25,553 nt of DNA, taken from positions 96,489 through 122,041 of the forward strand of contig KZ627159.1 of assembly GCA_002917775.1 (NCBI GenBank). The letters run 5' to 3'. The stretch comes from Glaciozyma antarctica PI12 (Eukaryota; Basidiomycota; Microbotryomycetes; Kriegeriales; Camptobasidiaceae). The stretch's first letter is position 1, and every line of letters starts with the position of its first letter. The position numbers and the translations under genes were made by a program. The notes beneath the pieces were generated by a model, which had not been told where the DNA came from, did not search any database, and saw nothing but the letters and a program-made list of their open reading frames with translations. Positions 1-9,114 of the stretch are shown here, one piece after another.

Positions 1-755
1 CCCCATCGCAGCTCGAACGCGCTCAAAGGACGGCCGAGACGGACCTCTTGCTGCAGCATCGGCCGGTCTACACCGCTGGGAGAAAGGACTTGGAGGTGGC
101 TCGGCTGGAGAGGCTGAGTGCGCTGGGAGCGGACTACGTGATGACTATGAGGGGAGGGCAAACGACCTACCACGGACCAGGTCAGCTCGTTGGGTACCCG
201 ATCTTTGATCTTGGAGCGGCCGAGGTGAGTTCGTTCTCCTTCAGGAAAGACCATGAAGAAGCTAACTAGTCGCAGTTGACCACACGCTGCTACGTCGACC
301 ACCTCGAACGCTTCCTCGCAACCCTCACCACCTCGCTCGGAGTCCCCGTCTACGACCTCCCTCACACCGGCGTCTTCACCTCTCCTACCGCCAAGATCGG
401 CTCCATTGGGATTCACATCCGACGGAGGATTACCCTGCACGGCTTTTCAATTAACATCGAGCAGCAAGCGCTCGACTGGTTCGCAAACATCGTCGCGTGC
501 GGGCTGGACGAGGTTCACGCCACGAGCGTGCAGACGGAGCTGCGGAGATTAGGAGTGGTGCAAGAGGGAGAGGGGATGATGGTGGAGCAGATGGTGGGGA
601 CGGCGGTGGAGGAGCTAGGGAAGGAGTACGGGAGGGTGATGGAGGAGCTGGGTTCGCAGTTCGCAATACGCCGAGATCGCGAAAGTGATCGCGGATGGCG
701 TAGCTGGGAGCTTGTCGCCTTTGTCTGCGCCTGCTGCAAAGTAATTCATCACTGA
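1..755 (+). CDS. LIP2: Lipoyl(octanoyl) transferase LIP2, 5' end cut by window
   Basis: This is a LipB-family octanoyltransferase, which moves octanoyl from acyl carrier protein to lipoyl domains or the H protein, in mitochondria in fungi. The frame is open to base 1, so the true start lies outside. Exon 1 (to 224) shows RPVYTAGR and the substrate-binding motif [14 protein letters not shown] 51-nt intron (225-275, gtgagt...cag, branch gctaact) follows. Exon 2 carries the catalytic lysine in [10 protein letters not shown], then [12 protein letters not shown], and the catalytic cysteine in [12 protein letters not shown]. The printed frame ends with TGA at 753-755, but the last 30 or so residues look unnatural. 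A 7-bp tandem duplication (652-658 and 659-665) shifts the frame; without it the tail would read [13 protein letters not shown]... and stop at TAA 742-744, the same stop that the inverted copy at the right edge keeps. Family assignment is certain; the C-terminus is not. Confidence 0.93.
225..275 (+). other. LIP2 intron
   Basis: A 51-nt GT-AG intron with donor gtgagt, branch-like gctaact and acceptor gcag. Removing it keeps the LipB frame and joins the [11 protein letters not shown] stretch to [11 protein letters not shown]. Confidence 0.9.
469..750 (+). repeat. Left arm of inverted repeat (LIP2 3' end)
   Basis: This stretch matches the reverse complement of 25298-25553. Over the shared coding part I count one clear substitution (gatgatgg versus gatgaagg) but four small indels of 6, 7, 7 and 7 bp. 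Homology fades just past the TAA at 742-744. The repeat must continue outward beyond the right window edge, so its full length is unknown. Confidence 0.92.
652..665 (+). repeat. 7-bp exact tandem duplication (gttcgca x2) in LIP2
   Basis: The unit gttcgca occurs at 652-658 and again at 659-665. The inverted LIP2 copy has a single unit. The extra unit puts the last conserved codons out of frame. Confidence 0.85.
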
Positions 756-1012
756 GCGGCTCACCGGGCGCGACACAGCCACTGGCAGGCCAGACAGCAA
801 GAGAAAGACCCTTCGCCGACTGTGCTTCCTGCGATGGGCGGTTCTCCCGTGCTCTCGCTCGTACTGCCAGCTCCTTCAGCTGTGCGTAGCTTGCCAACCT
901 CGTCGCTAGCGAGCTCTGCGCTGCCTTCTCCCTCCGCGGCCTGCAAACGGAGCGCGACGAGGGAGTTCGAGCTCAACCGACGACTTGACAACGAGTACCG
1001 CAAGCTCTATTG
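756..1012. other. Convergent intergenic spacer LIP2/CLC
   Basis: The 257 bases lie between two 3' ends and should hold both 3' UTRs and polyadenylation signals. I see no gene or clear motif. Confidence 0.6.
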
Positions 1013-4000
1013 CTACGTCCCTACACCTCTTCGCCCCTCTCGTCTACTTGTACTACCCTCCGCCTCACTCTCACTCGGGCTATCCATCGAGAACTCCTCA
1101 AACTCGTCTGCACTCCCGACCTCGATCGTTCTCCGCCCGGTGATGCGATCCCAAACCCCTCGATACGCGTCTTGGAACCAGCTTGATAGCTCCTCAAGCG
1201 TCTGCTCGAGCTCCTCGGAACCAGACGAGTTGGTGTTGTGGCCTTCGGATGCTTCGTGCGCGAGGGTGTATTTGAGGCAGTCTTTGACGGTGACGAGGCC
1301 AACGAGGAGACCGAACTGCTCGATGAGAATCATCCGAGGACTGCAAAAGATCTCGTTAGCGAGTGGCGGAGGAGGCGAGAGGCGATACGCACCCCATCTT
1401 CTTGAAGAGGTCCATCACGATCTCGAGAGGCTGCTTCGGCGACACCGTCAACGGAGTCTGCAGAAAGGAGAGGTCGTCAGCATGAAGCTCTGCACAACGA
1501 AAAAAGAACCTTGCTCACTTGGTTGACGTAGGAACTGAAATCGACCGTGCCAGCGTCGTCGCCAAACTCCGAGGCTGGCGTCGGAAGTTCCTCGTCGTCG
1601 TCCGGGCAGAACAGGCAACTTGCATCCACTGAGACGTGAGAGGAGTGTGCGAGTTCTGCAGTGCCAAAGTTAGCAGATCCCGGAGCCAGGAGGACAGACG
1701 ACGAACCGATTGCGACGAGCAAGTCGCTACGAGCGATTTCACCAAGCAGAGTGAGATCTGACCGACTTCGCACGATCGGGAAGCCTTGGTACTTTGTCGA
1801 TGCGAGGAGCGACTCTGGGAATGATGTGGTGAGAATGCGCTCGCGCAACAACGGGACTGCCAACTCACCTAGTTCGTCGAGCCGCATTCCTGTTGAAGGG
1901 AGGAAGACGACCTTGCGCTGCATCACAGGAGAGACTGCGACAAAAGGATGTCAGCATCGTGGTCGAAAACAACACGGCGTCAACGCACCTGAGATATTGA
2001 AGGCATGGTCCTCGTTCTCGAGGAAGGGGAACCCGTTGAAGCGAATCATCTGGTCTGCGATCCCGCCTTTACCGAACTGATCGCTGACGGCCTTCGTTAC
2101 CATCACAACGATCTGCAGGGATTCGTCAGTCTCAGTCGCGAATCGAGAGCTGGGGCAGGAGGAACCTACCATCGTCGGAAGGATGTAGGTCAAGGCGCCC
2201 GTCAACTCGAACATGATGACCACGACCGTCACGGTGATTCGCGTGATCCCTCTGCGAGAGCAGATGTTAGCGAGGCAAATCAGCTGCGCAGGGAGTTGGG
2301 AGCTTACGCCAACCCAGCAGCGGCTCCCAAGAAAGCGTAGGTCCCAGGCGTGATGCAGGGCTTCTCGGGATCGCACGCCGCGAACATGCTCCAAGTCGGA
2401 TGAGCTCTGCAAAGCATCGTCAGCGTCTTTTCTCGCCCAAACAATCGCTAAAGCACGAACCGATAAAGCGCCTTGACGAGGATACCGACCATGCGACCAA
2501 ACGTCGCGCCGACGGCCATGCTGGGTACGAAGATGCCTGCGGGGACCTTGCAGCCGTACGAGATGATAACGAGGCATGTCCGAAGAACCGTGGCGAGGAG
2601 GAGAGAGTTGACCATTCGCCATTGCGCCCACGTTCTGCAGAAGGGTCAGCTCGCGTCTTGGAGAGGAGGCAGGGAGGACGCACTGGCACAAGTTCTCGTA
2701 ATCTCCTCCGCCTTCGCACTCGCGGAAAAGGATGTCGAGGCTCTCGTTCATGTCGATTCGGAGGAACTTGTTCGTGTACCCCACCGAGGCGGTCAAGACG
2801 GCGAGGCAGACGGCTTCGGTGATGCCGCTTGAGCCGAGGTGCTTGCGACGGAAAGCTTGAACCTGCATGTTGTACTTGATGACAAAGGCGCCGTAGAGAC
2901 CCTGTTGGAGAAGTTAGGACAGCGCAGGAGAAAGGGAGGAGAGACGCACGCCAAACACCCCGATGAGGATGAAGAAGCCGACCTCGAAGAAGTGCCAGTC
3001 GCGATCAAAGTGGACTTGGAAGAGTACGAGCTTTCCAGTTCGGAAGGGGTTCATCGCCTGTTGCGAATCGTCAGCGTGGCTTACTCCAAAGTTGCGAGAA
3101 TTACGCACCGAGAGAAAGACCGTCGCGACGAGAGCGCAGAAGAAGACATCCTCTTCATCGTCTTGATCGGGAACCTCGTAGTCATCTCCTGTACTCGAGT
3201 CAATCAGCTCCCGTCCAACTCACAGAGGGAACGAGCGAACCTCGAACGCAAACAGGACTCCACCAATCGGGCTGCCAAAAGCAACGGCCACACCAGCAGC
3301 CGAAGCAGCTGTCACAATCTCCTGCATCTTGACTGTTGCAGAGGTCAGTGGCTGTGGGGTGGTCAGAGATACAGAGGACTTGCCTTGACTCCGATTGAAC
3401 CGCGGAAAGTAGCTCGCGACGACGTTCCCTATCGAACAAGCGACGTGTACCGATGGGCCCTCTTTCCCAACCGACAAGCCTGATGCAATCGCGATGGGCT
3501 GAGTGCAAAGACACGTCAGCTCCGTGTCTGAGAAGGAGAAGCGCGCGACGCACGAGAGCGATACTCTTGATCACGAGCGTCGAGAGGCTCATGAATCCGT
3601 TGATGACGAACCCCGCAAGGATGCACTTGATCTCTGAGATGCCTGATCCAGCAGCGTACGGCGCCCAGTTCTTGACCAAGAACGCGCACACAAACGCGAA
3701 CAGCGCCTGCGAAGAAGCGAGACCTCGTTAGCTCCCTCGCTCCCGCCTTGAGAAAACCAACACGCACTGCGAAAACAACGTAAAAGATCCACTGAACCCC
3801 AACGAACGAGGTCCATTCCTGCCAGTCCTCGCACCCGCCCGCATCGTTCAGCTCGTCACTCATCTCCCAGCAGCAGAACTTGCGGTTCAGCCACCAGCCC
3901 TGCGTGCAGTACCCAAGTTTGAGATCCGAGAGCCAGACGGTGATAATGGACATGATGGCGGCGTTGAGACCGATCGCGGCGCCTGTGTGGGGAGTCGTGA

Positions 4001-4699
4001 TCAGCTGGGATACGAGTGCGGAGGTGCGTGGAGGGAGAGGGGAGCAGAAGGAGGTGATAATCGGAAGAGAGGGCGCAGCTTTACAGCGTTCCAGCAACGC
4101 TCCTTGCATTCAGAGCGCAGCCTGGCATGGAGAGGCAAAGTCGAGGTCGGAGGAGAGGGACTCCGGCTCTCCGCACCATCTCGAGACCAGCAGCAGGCCG
4201 CCAAACCTCAGCTCCAGCTCCCACACCATCTCCTGTGTCCTCTCCCACCCAACTGCACCAACTCCCATCCCGCGCCTGTAACCGCACGCAAAGCGAAAGC
4301 ACTCACCGACAAGCGACACGACGAACCAGCTCTGTCCCGCCTCAACAACGCGCCAAAACATCGCTTCCCAGCTATCCCCATTCGTCCGCGTACTCGTCTC
4401 CGTCTCCTTCTTCCTCCTCGCGCGTTCACGAAGCGTGTCGTGCACCCAATCTGGCCGCACAAAGAGGTGGTCAGCTCATCCCTCGTCGTGCGCCTGCGTC
4501 CGGCTCTTGACAGCGCGGAGAAGGGGTGAAGGGAGCGTACCGATAGTCGTAAAGTCCTCGACTGTACAGAACGAGCTTGTCAGCTGCAGCTCTCCACGCG
4601 CGCTCCTTCGAGTGAGGACAACTCACACCGCCGTGAATCCTCTGAAACTTGCTGGTCGTACTCGTGCCCTAGGTGTAGACGCCGTGCTTGCGGTGTCAT
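1013..4699 (-). CDS. CLC-type chloride channel/transporter with CBS domains
   Basis: This is a Gef1-like CLC protein, expected in endomembranes (Golgi/vacuole/endosome) to carry Cl- and balance luminal charge. From the N-terminus (ATG at 4699) the spliced exons give [55 protein letters not shown], the gating-glutamate motif [20 protein letters not shown], and the signature [19 protein letters not shown]. The cytosolic tail holds two CBS domains ([36 protein letters not shown]) and ends with TGA at 1013-1015 after an acidic/serine-rich stretch. First exons: 4627-4699, a 21-nt microexon 4541-4561, 4307-4450, 3768-3982, 3554-3706; then many more with roughly 50-60 nt introns. The start is the only ATG in the exon 1 frame. 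I found no broken exon. It lies tail-to-tail with LIP2. Confidence 0.93.
4541..4561 (-). other. 21-nt microexon in CLC gene
   Basis: Between acceptor tgtacag and donor gtacgc lie only 21 nt. They supply FEDFTTI, the residues before DWVHD that are typical of CLC N-termini. Phases on both sides fit, so it is very likely real. Confidence 0.8.
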
Positions 4700-5058
4700 G
4701 CACCGGTTGCCCCGGCGAGGTGGGAGAGGAGAGGAGAGGGAAGGAGGAGGGAGCGGGAGAAGCAGATGGGCGGGGGTGGTTTGGCGCGCGCTGAGTAGGC
4801 GGACGACGATGAGCGGCGAGCGGGGAGGTACTAGGGGGGAGGGGAGCTGCTCAGTGGGGTGGTGGTGGTGTGAGAGGAAGGAGCAGCCTCCCAAGTCGGT
4901 CGCCGCACTCGGAGTTCCTGGCGCACCTTCGCCGACAACAGTTCTCGCGCAAGACAGCTCTCAAGACCTCAGAGTTTGACTACCGCAACAGCTAGTTTGA
5001 TAACAACACAAATGGTAAAAGCAAAACGGCTCCCTCCGTCCTCCGGCTCCCCTCCTGC
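4700..5058. other. Spacer upstream of CLC gene
   Basis: About 360 bases between the CLC start and the stop of the next minus-strand gene. It should hold the CLC 5' UTR and promoter and the 3' UTR of the upstream gene. Purine/pyrimidine-biased runs are present (4720-4860); I see no gene. Confidence 0.5.
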
Positions 5059-5994
5059 TCAGAAATCATCGAGGTCCATCGCGTCCTCGTCCTGCTCCAG
5101 CTCCTCTTGCACCGGAACCAGCTCCTCCAACAACACTCCATCAACCCCCTGCATCCCCTGTTCCTCTGGCAACTCCTCTACCTCGACCTCCTCCCTCTCC
5201 GCAGCTTCGGCCCTCCTCCTGTACTCCCCCCATTCCTCATCCTTGACTCTCTCCGCCTCCACCTTCTCCCGATCCACCAGCACAGGCTTGTAAAGCACCA
5301 ACGCCCCGCTATCCCGCTTCCACAAGCTCTCCGGGAGGAGTTCGGGTCCTTCTCGCAGTGCGAGCGGGTGCACTTCGAGGTCGGAGAGAGGCGTCGGCTC
5401 CAGCGTCGGCGAGTCGTCGAGCGAATGAACGTAGACGACATGAGGGTCTACTCGCACCTCCTCGTCCGAGTCCATCTCGTCCTCCTCCTCCTGTCCCGCC
5501 TCGTCCATCCCATCTCGGTCCGTTCCTCCAGGACTGGGCGTCTCGGGCGGCAGTCGCACGGGCTCGTCCGAGGTATGCGATTCACCTTGTTGAAGAGGAG
5601 GGGTGACAGGGAGAGCGGCGTGGGAGGGGTAAGGGATAAGAGGAGGGTGGGCCCCAGGGATTCCAGCGGCGGGTGGCGGGACGACGTGCTGTCCGAACGG
5701 TGGTGGGGCGGGGGTAGCGAGGGAGAGGCCGGCAAATGCGGGCTCGAAATCGAGGGACTGACGAACGCGTTTAGGGCGCGGAGGAGGGGAGGAAGATAAG
5801 CTGATCTGGAGGCCGGGGTACTCGGCTTCGGAGATGGGGGGGAGAGGGCGTTTGAGGCGGAGGCGCGCAGGGAGAGGGGCGGCGGGGAGGAGGGAGGACG
5901 AGGAGAGTGTGTGGTCTGGCGGTGGAAGGAAGGACGGAGGGGGGAGAAGCTCGGGGGGCCGAGGGGAATAGAGCTGAGGTTGTTGTTGCTGCAT
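5059..5994 (-). CDS. Proline/acidic-rich protein of unknown function
   Basis: I do not recognise this gene. A single open frame of about 311 residues starts at ATG 5994 (MQQQQPQLYSP) and ends in DEDAMDLDDF. The N-terminal half is proline/serine-rich with a basic patch (PPRPKRVRQS) that could be a nuclear localisation signal. The middle has an acidic run (EEEDEMDSDEEV). The most gene-like part is residues about 200-270: HVVYVHSLDDSPTL, LSDLEVHPLALREGPELLP, SLWKRDSGALVLYKPVL, then a charged helix. A plausible acceptor (ttatccgcag) sits 2 bases before the ATG, so a 5' UTR intron or further upstream exon is possible. It is divergent from the TBC gene across a short gap. It may be a conserved fungal nuclear protein; that is inference only. 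Confidence 0.6.
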   Translation of the reverse strand: MQQQQPQLYSPRPPELLPPPSFLPPPDHTLSSSSLLPAAPLPARLRLKRPLPPISEAEYPGLQISLSSSPPPRPKRVRQSLDFEPAFAGLSLATPAPPPFGQHVVPPPAAGIPGAHPPLIPYPSHAALPVTPPLQQGESHTSDEPVRLPPETPSPGGTDRDGMDEAGQEEEDEMDSDEEVRVDPHVVYVHSLDDSPTLEPTPLSDLEVHPLALREGPELLPESLWKRDSGALVLYKPVLVDREKVEAERVKDEEWGEYRRRAEAAEREEVEVEELPEEQGMQGVDGVLLEELVPVQEELEQDEDAMDLDDF

Positions 5995-6153
5995 CCCTGC
6001 GGATAAGAAGAATGCGGGGTCGGCGAGTGGGGCGAGCTGGTGCTGACTAGGTCGATTGTGGTGGCGCGAGGTGGAGGTGGAGCTGGTGGGCGAGGAGGTG
6101 GTGGGAGGAGAAGAACAACCCCCGCCGTGAAGGGGAAGGTTCCAGTTGACCCA
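5995..6153. promoter_or_regulatory. Head-to-head spacer (possible shared promoter)
   Basis: About 160 bases separate the start of the minus-strand proline-rich gene from the first ATG of the plus-strand TBC gene. Both 5' ends must be served from here. I see no TATA box; the evidence is layout only. Confidence 0.4.
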
Positions 6154-8729
6154 ATGGAGCCCGCTCTGCGCTCTCCTTTTTCCTCCCTCGACGCACCTCA
6201 CCCAGCACACCTCTCAAGCTGGCAACCTCCTCACCAGCACGCGCCACTCCGGCATCTCCAGCCCTCTCTGCGTTGGAAAACGACGAGGCAGACTTCCAAG
6301 ACGCCGTCGGCGGCGACTCTCTCCTCGACGTCGTTCCAGAGGACGCGGTAGCTGTGCAGGAGGAAGCAGCACCGGTAGAGGAGGAGGTAGACGATGGCAA
6401 GTTCAAGGGGAAGCTACGGAAGAGGAAGCAGGGCAAGAAGGGAGCTTCTGCCAACGCGACCCCTCCTCCCTTAGCAACCGTCGTCGCTCCCACCCCCTCA
6501 GCGCCTGCCGAAAAGCCTGAATCGCCCACGACGCCTACAGCTACATCATTCGCTCCACCACCACCCCTTTCCACAGCCGACAGCGACCAAACGACAGCAT
6601 CGGACGAGACCACACCTCCTTCGACTTCGCCGTCCTCCCCGGCCACCTCGACCCCCCTCTCCCAGTCCTCATCCTATTCCTCCCATTCCTCCGAACTAGC
6701 AGACGCTCTCGCTCCTCTCCCAACTCTCTCCCCCTCGTCACTTCCAGCTCTCAATACCGCCCTTTCAACCAACGCACCACCCTCCCCTCCCTCCTCCAGC
6801 TCACGACCTTTCTCCCTCTCGTCAGAACCTGAAACACCGACCTCTTTGAACGTGTCCACGTCTTCATGGAAGCGGGATAGTACGGGGAGCGTGGTGGAGG
6901 GAGCTTGGCGCGCGTCGGTGAGTGGGAGAGGGATGGAGGACGTCAGCTTGGAGGGGGAGGACGACGAGGAGCACGGAAGCGAGTTCCTTCTCCAGCGAAT
7001 CGAGGCACAGTATGATACCTCTCTGCTCCTCCCCATTCCTCCCGTCTGTTGACCTCCGCACGAGCTAATCCACGACACGCGCAGGAACTCCCTTCTTAAC
7101 AACCCTACGTTGCCTCAATCGAAACGCGAGTCGCAGTACATTCAAGCATCGTTCGAGCGTGTTCAGCGCGAAGCGGTGGCGGAGGAGGCTAGCAGGATCG
7201 ATTGGGATTTCTGGGGGAGGGTCATGAGCGATTATGAGCTGGTCGCGTCGACGGAGCGTGCGTTGTCGTCCTCTTGCTGCTGAGGAAAGGGAGCTGATGG
7301 AAGTTACAGCGAGGGAGCTTTCGAGGGCTATTCAGAAGGGGATTCCTCCGGCGTTGCGAGGGATGACTTGGCAGCTGATGGCGTGCGCTTCTCGCTCTCG
7401 CCCGCTCACGAAGGTGCTGACACTCTCATCCGCAGAGCCAGCAAGGACGAGGAGCTCGAAAAGGTCTAATCGTCTACTCGTCTAAGGAGACGTCGACGCA
7501 CGAGAAGAGCATTCGACGGGACCTAGGTCGGACGTTTCCCAAGCAGGAGTACTTTCGCGACGAGAACGGAACGGGGCAGGAGAACCTGCTGAACGTGTGC
7601 AAGGCCTACTCGCTCTACGACGAAGAAGTCGGCTACACTCAAGGTCTCCAGTTCATCGTCGGCCCTCTCCTCCTCAACGTGCGTTCCTCTCCTCCCCCTC
7701 GCTCCTCCCTAACGCCCTCCGCAGATGCCGGACGAAGAAGCCTTCTCCGTCCTCGTCCGCCTCATGAAGTCATACGACCTTCGTTCGCACTACACCCCTA
7801 ACATGCCCGGCCTCCAACTTCGCCTCTTCCAATTCGATCGACTGGTCGAAGAGCTCCTCCCGGGGCTATATATGCACCTCCTGCGACAGGGAATCAAGAG
7901 CTCTATGTACGCGAGTCAATGGTTCCTCACACTCTTCGGGTCGGTCCTTCCCTTTCTCGCTCGGTGTGCGAAGGCTGATGCGTTGAGAGCAGGTACCGCT
8001 TTCCGCTCGAGCTCGTCTACTCCGTCTTCGACCTCGTCTTTGCCGAAGGAGTCGAAGCCGTCTTTCGCTTCAGTATCGCGATCCTCAAGCGGAACGAGAC
8101 CAGGCTATGCGAGCTCGAGTTCGAGCACCTCCTCGAGTACCTCAAGAACGGCCTCTTCGATGCGTACGCCGTGAGTTCTCGCAACGTCTTCCTATCCCGA
8201 GCGCGACTGACGATCGCTCTGCAGCCCGACGACACTTCGGACCCCACCGCCCTCTACAAAGCCGACGCCTTCGTCCGCGAAGCTCTTCAAACCAAGATCA
8301 CTCCCCACATGCTCGTACGCTCTCTCCCTCCCTCTCCCTCTCCCACTCATCTCCCCGCCCAGGACCAATTCGGCGAAGAATGGGAAACGCAATGCCGGTT
8401 GCAGAACGCTCATGCTGTCGAGCTTGAAAAGCTGCGAAGAGCGAACGCGCAGCTGTCGGCGCAGGTTCGCGCGCTCGAGGCGAGCTTGAGTCAGATTAAT
8501 GTCGAGCATTGCGATCTCGTGCGGCAGGTCGTTATTGGGAAATTGGAGCGCCTTGAGCTGGTCGAATGTGCTGTTCATATGTGCGTTCATCGTTTCTCTC
8601 TTTTTTCGGTTGGGAGAACGGGCTGATGAGGAGCGAGTAGACAAGATTGCGTTCGCGGAGATGGCGCATCAGCAAGCGAGCGACGGGGCGCAGAGTCATC
8701 GGCTTTCGCACGGCCAGCAGGATCGGTGA
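6154..8729 (+). CDS. GYP5: TBC-domain Rab GTPase-activating protein (GYP5/EVI5 type)
   Basis: This is a Rab-GAP of the Gyp5/EVI5 family, acting on ER-Golgi and exocytic Rabs. A low-complexity acidic/proline N-terminus (ENDEADFQDAVGG...) precedes IDWDFWGRVMSDYE, the TBC entry RELSRAIQKGIPPALRG, the arginine finger IRRDLGRTFPKQEYF, the glutamine finger YTQGLQF, SYDLRSHYTPNMPGLQLRL, KSSMYASQWFLTLFGYRFPL and FLKNGLFDAY, then a C-terminal coiled coil. Introns include 7047-7085 (approximate), one before RELSRA, one before SKDEELEK, and others near 7680, 7930, 8170 and 8320. Two problems exist. The start is unresolved: ATG 6154 is in a different frame from the acidic N-terminal exon, and no GT donor lies between. 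Inside the TBC domain the frame breaks at 7464-7487, between ELEKV and YSSKETSTHEK, at three near-copies of gtcta.tc. The last exon and stop (8727-8729) are approximate. Confidence 0.9.
7464..7487 (+). repeat. Three near-copies of an 8-bp unit in the TBC domain
   Basis: gtctaatc (7464-7471), gtctactc (7472-7479) and gtctaagg (7480-7487) lie head to tail. The frame of ELEKV ends in TAA inside the first copy; the frame of the next conserved residues (YSSKETSTHEK) starts in the second copy. A 23-nt GT...AG stretch (7464-7486) would restore frame if removed, but that is too short for a normal fungal intron. Confidence 0.7.
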
Positions 8730-9038
8730 GATAGTCGCGAGCAGATGGAGAGGAGGGAGAGGTTGAGCAGGGGGAGTGTCGAGTAGAGGACTTTTTTTCG
8801 CATGGCATCGCACTTCGCTTGTTGGCATCTCTTGAGTTTCTATGGCGAGAAAGAGCAGCTGCGGAGAGAGCTACGATAGAGGGAAGTGCGCCACTGAGTC
8901 TCTCGCCTGCGAGCAGGAACGAGCTCCGGCGCTCGCAAAGCCGCTTCTCTCTGCGAAAGTGGACGAGGTTACAAAGGTTGCGAGTTGCGAGTACGAGGCC
9001 GTCCAACAGATGCGGCCATTCGAGCGTTAAATATGCGA
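8730..9038. other. Convergent spacer GYP5/UBR1
   Basis: About 309 bases between two 3' ends. It contains a short T run near 8790. I see no gene. Confidence 0.5.
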
Positions 9039-9114
9039 TCACTGCGAGAAGAACTTCCTCAGCAATCGTCCTGACTTCGCGCACCAAAACACCCACCATC
9101 GTGATCCATCCACC
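9039..9114 (-). other. UBR1 3' microexon and probable stop-only exon
   Basis: After acceptor gttcgcag, 18 nt (9097-9114) encode GGWITM. A gtgggt donor follows. A 55-nt intron ending ttctcgcag joins ATG to TGA (9039-9041). UBR1 proteins usually end with a GGWxx tail at this point. Without this splice the frame would read on for over 150 unnatural residues. Confidence 0.65.

Noticed and set aside
5107-5799. 230-codon plus-strand open frame
   Set aside because: Antisense to the proline-rich minus-strand gene, which has the better codon composition and an ATG with leader.
7464-7486. 23-nt GT...AG stretch in GYP5 as an intron
   Set aside because: It is frame-restoring but below plausible spliceosomal size for fungi, and it would remove residues usually kept in the TBC family.
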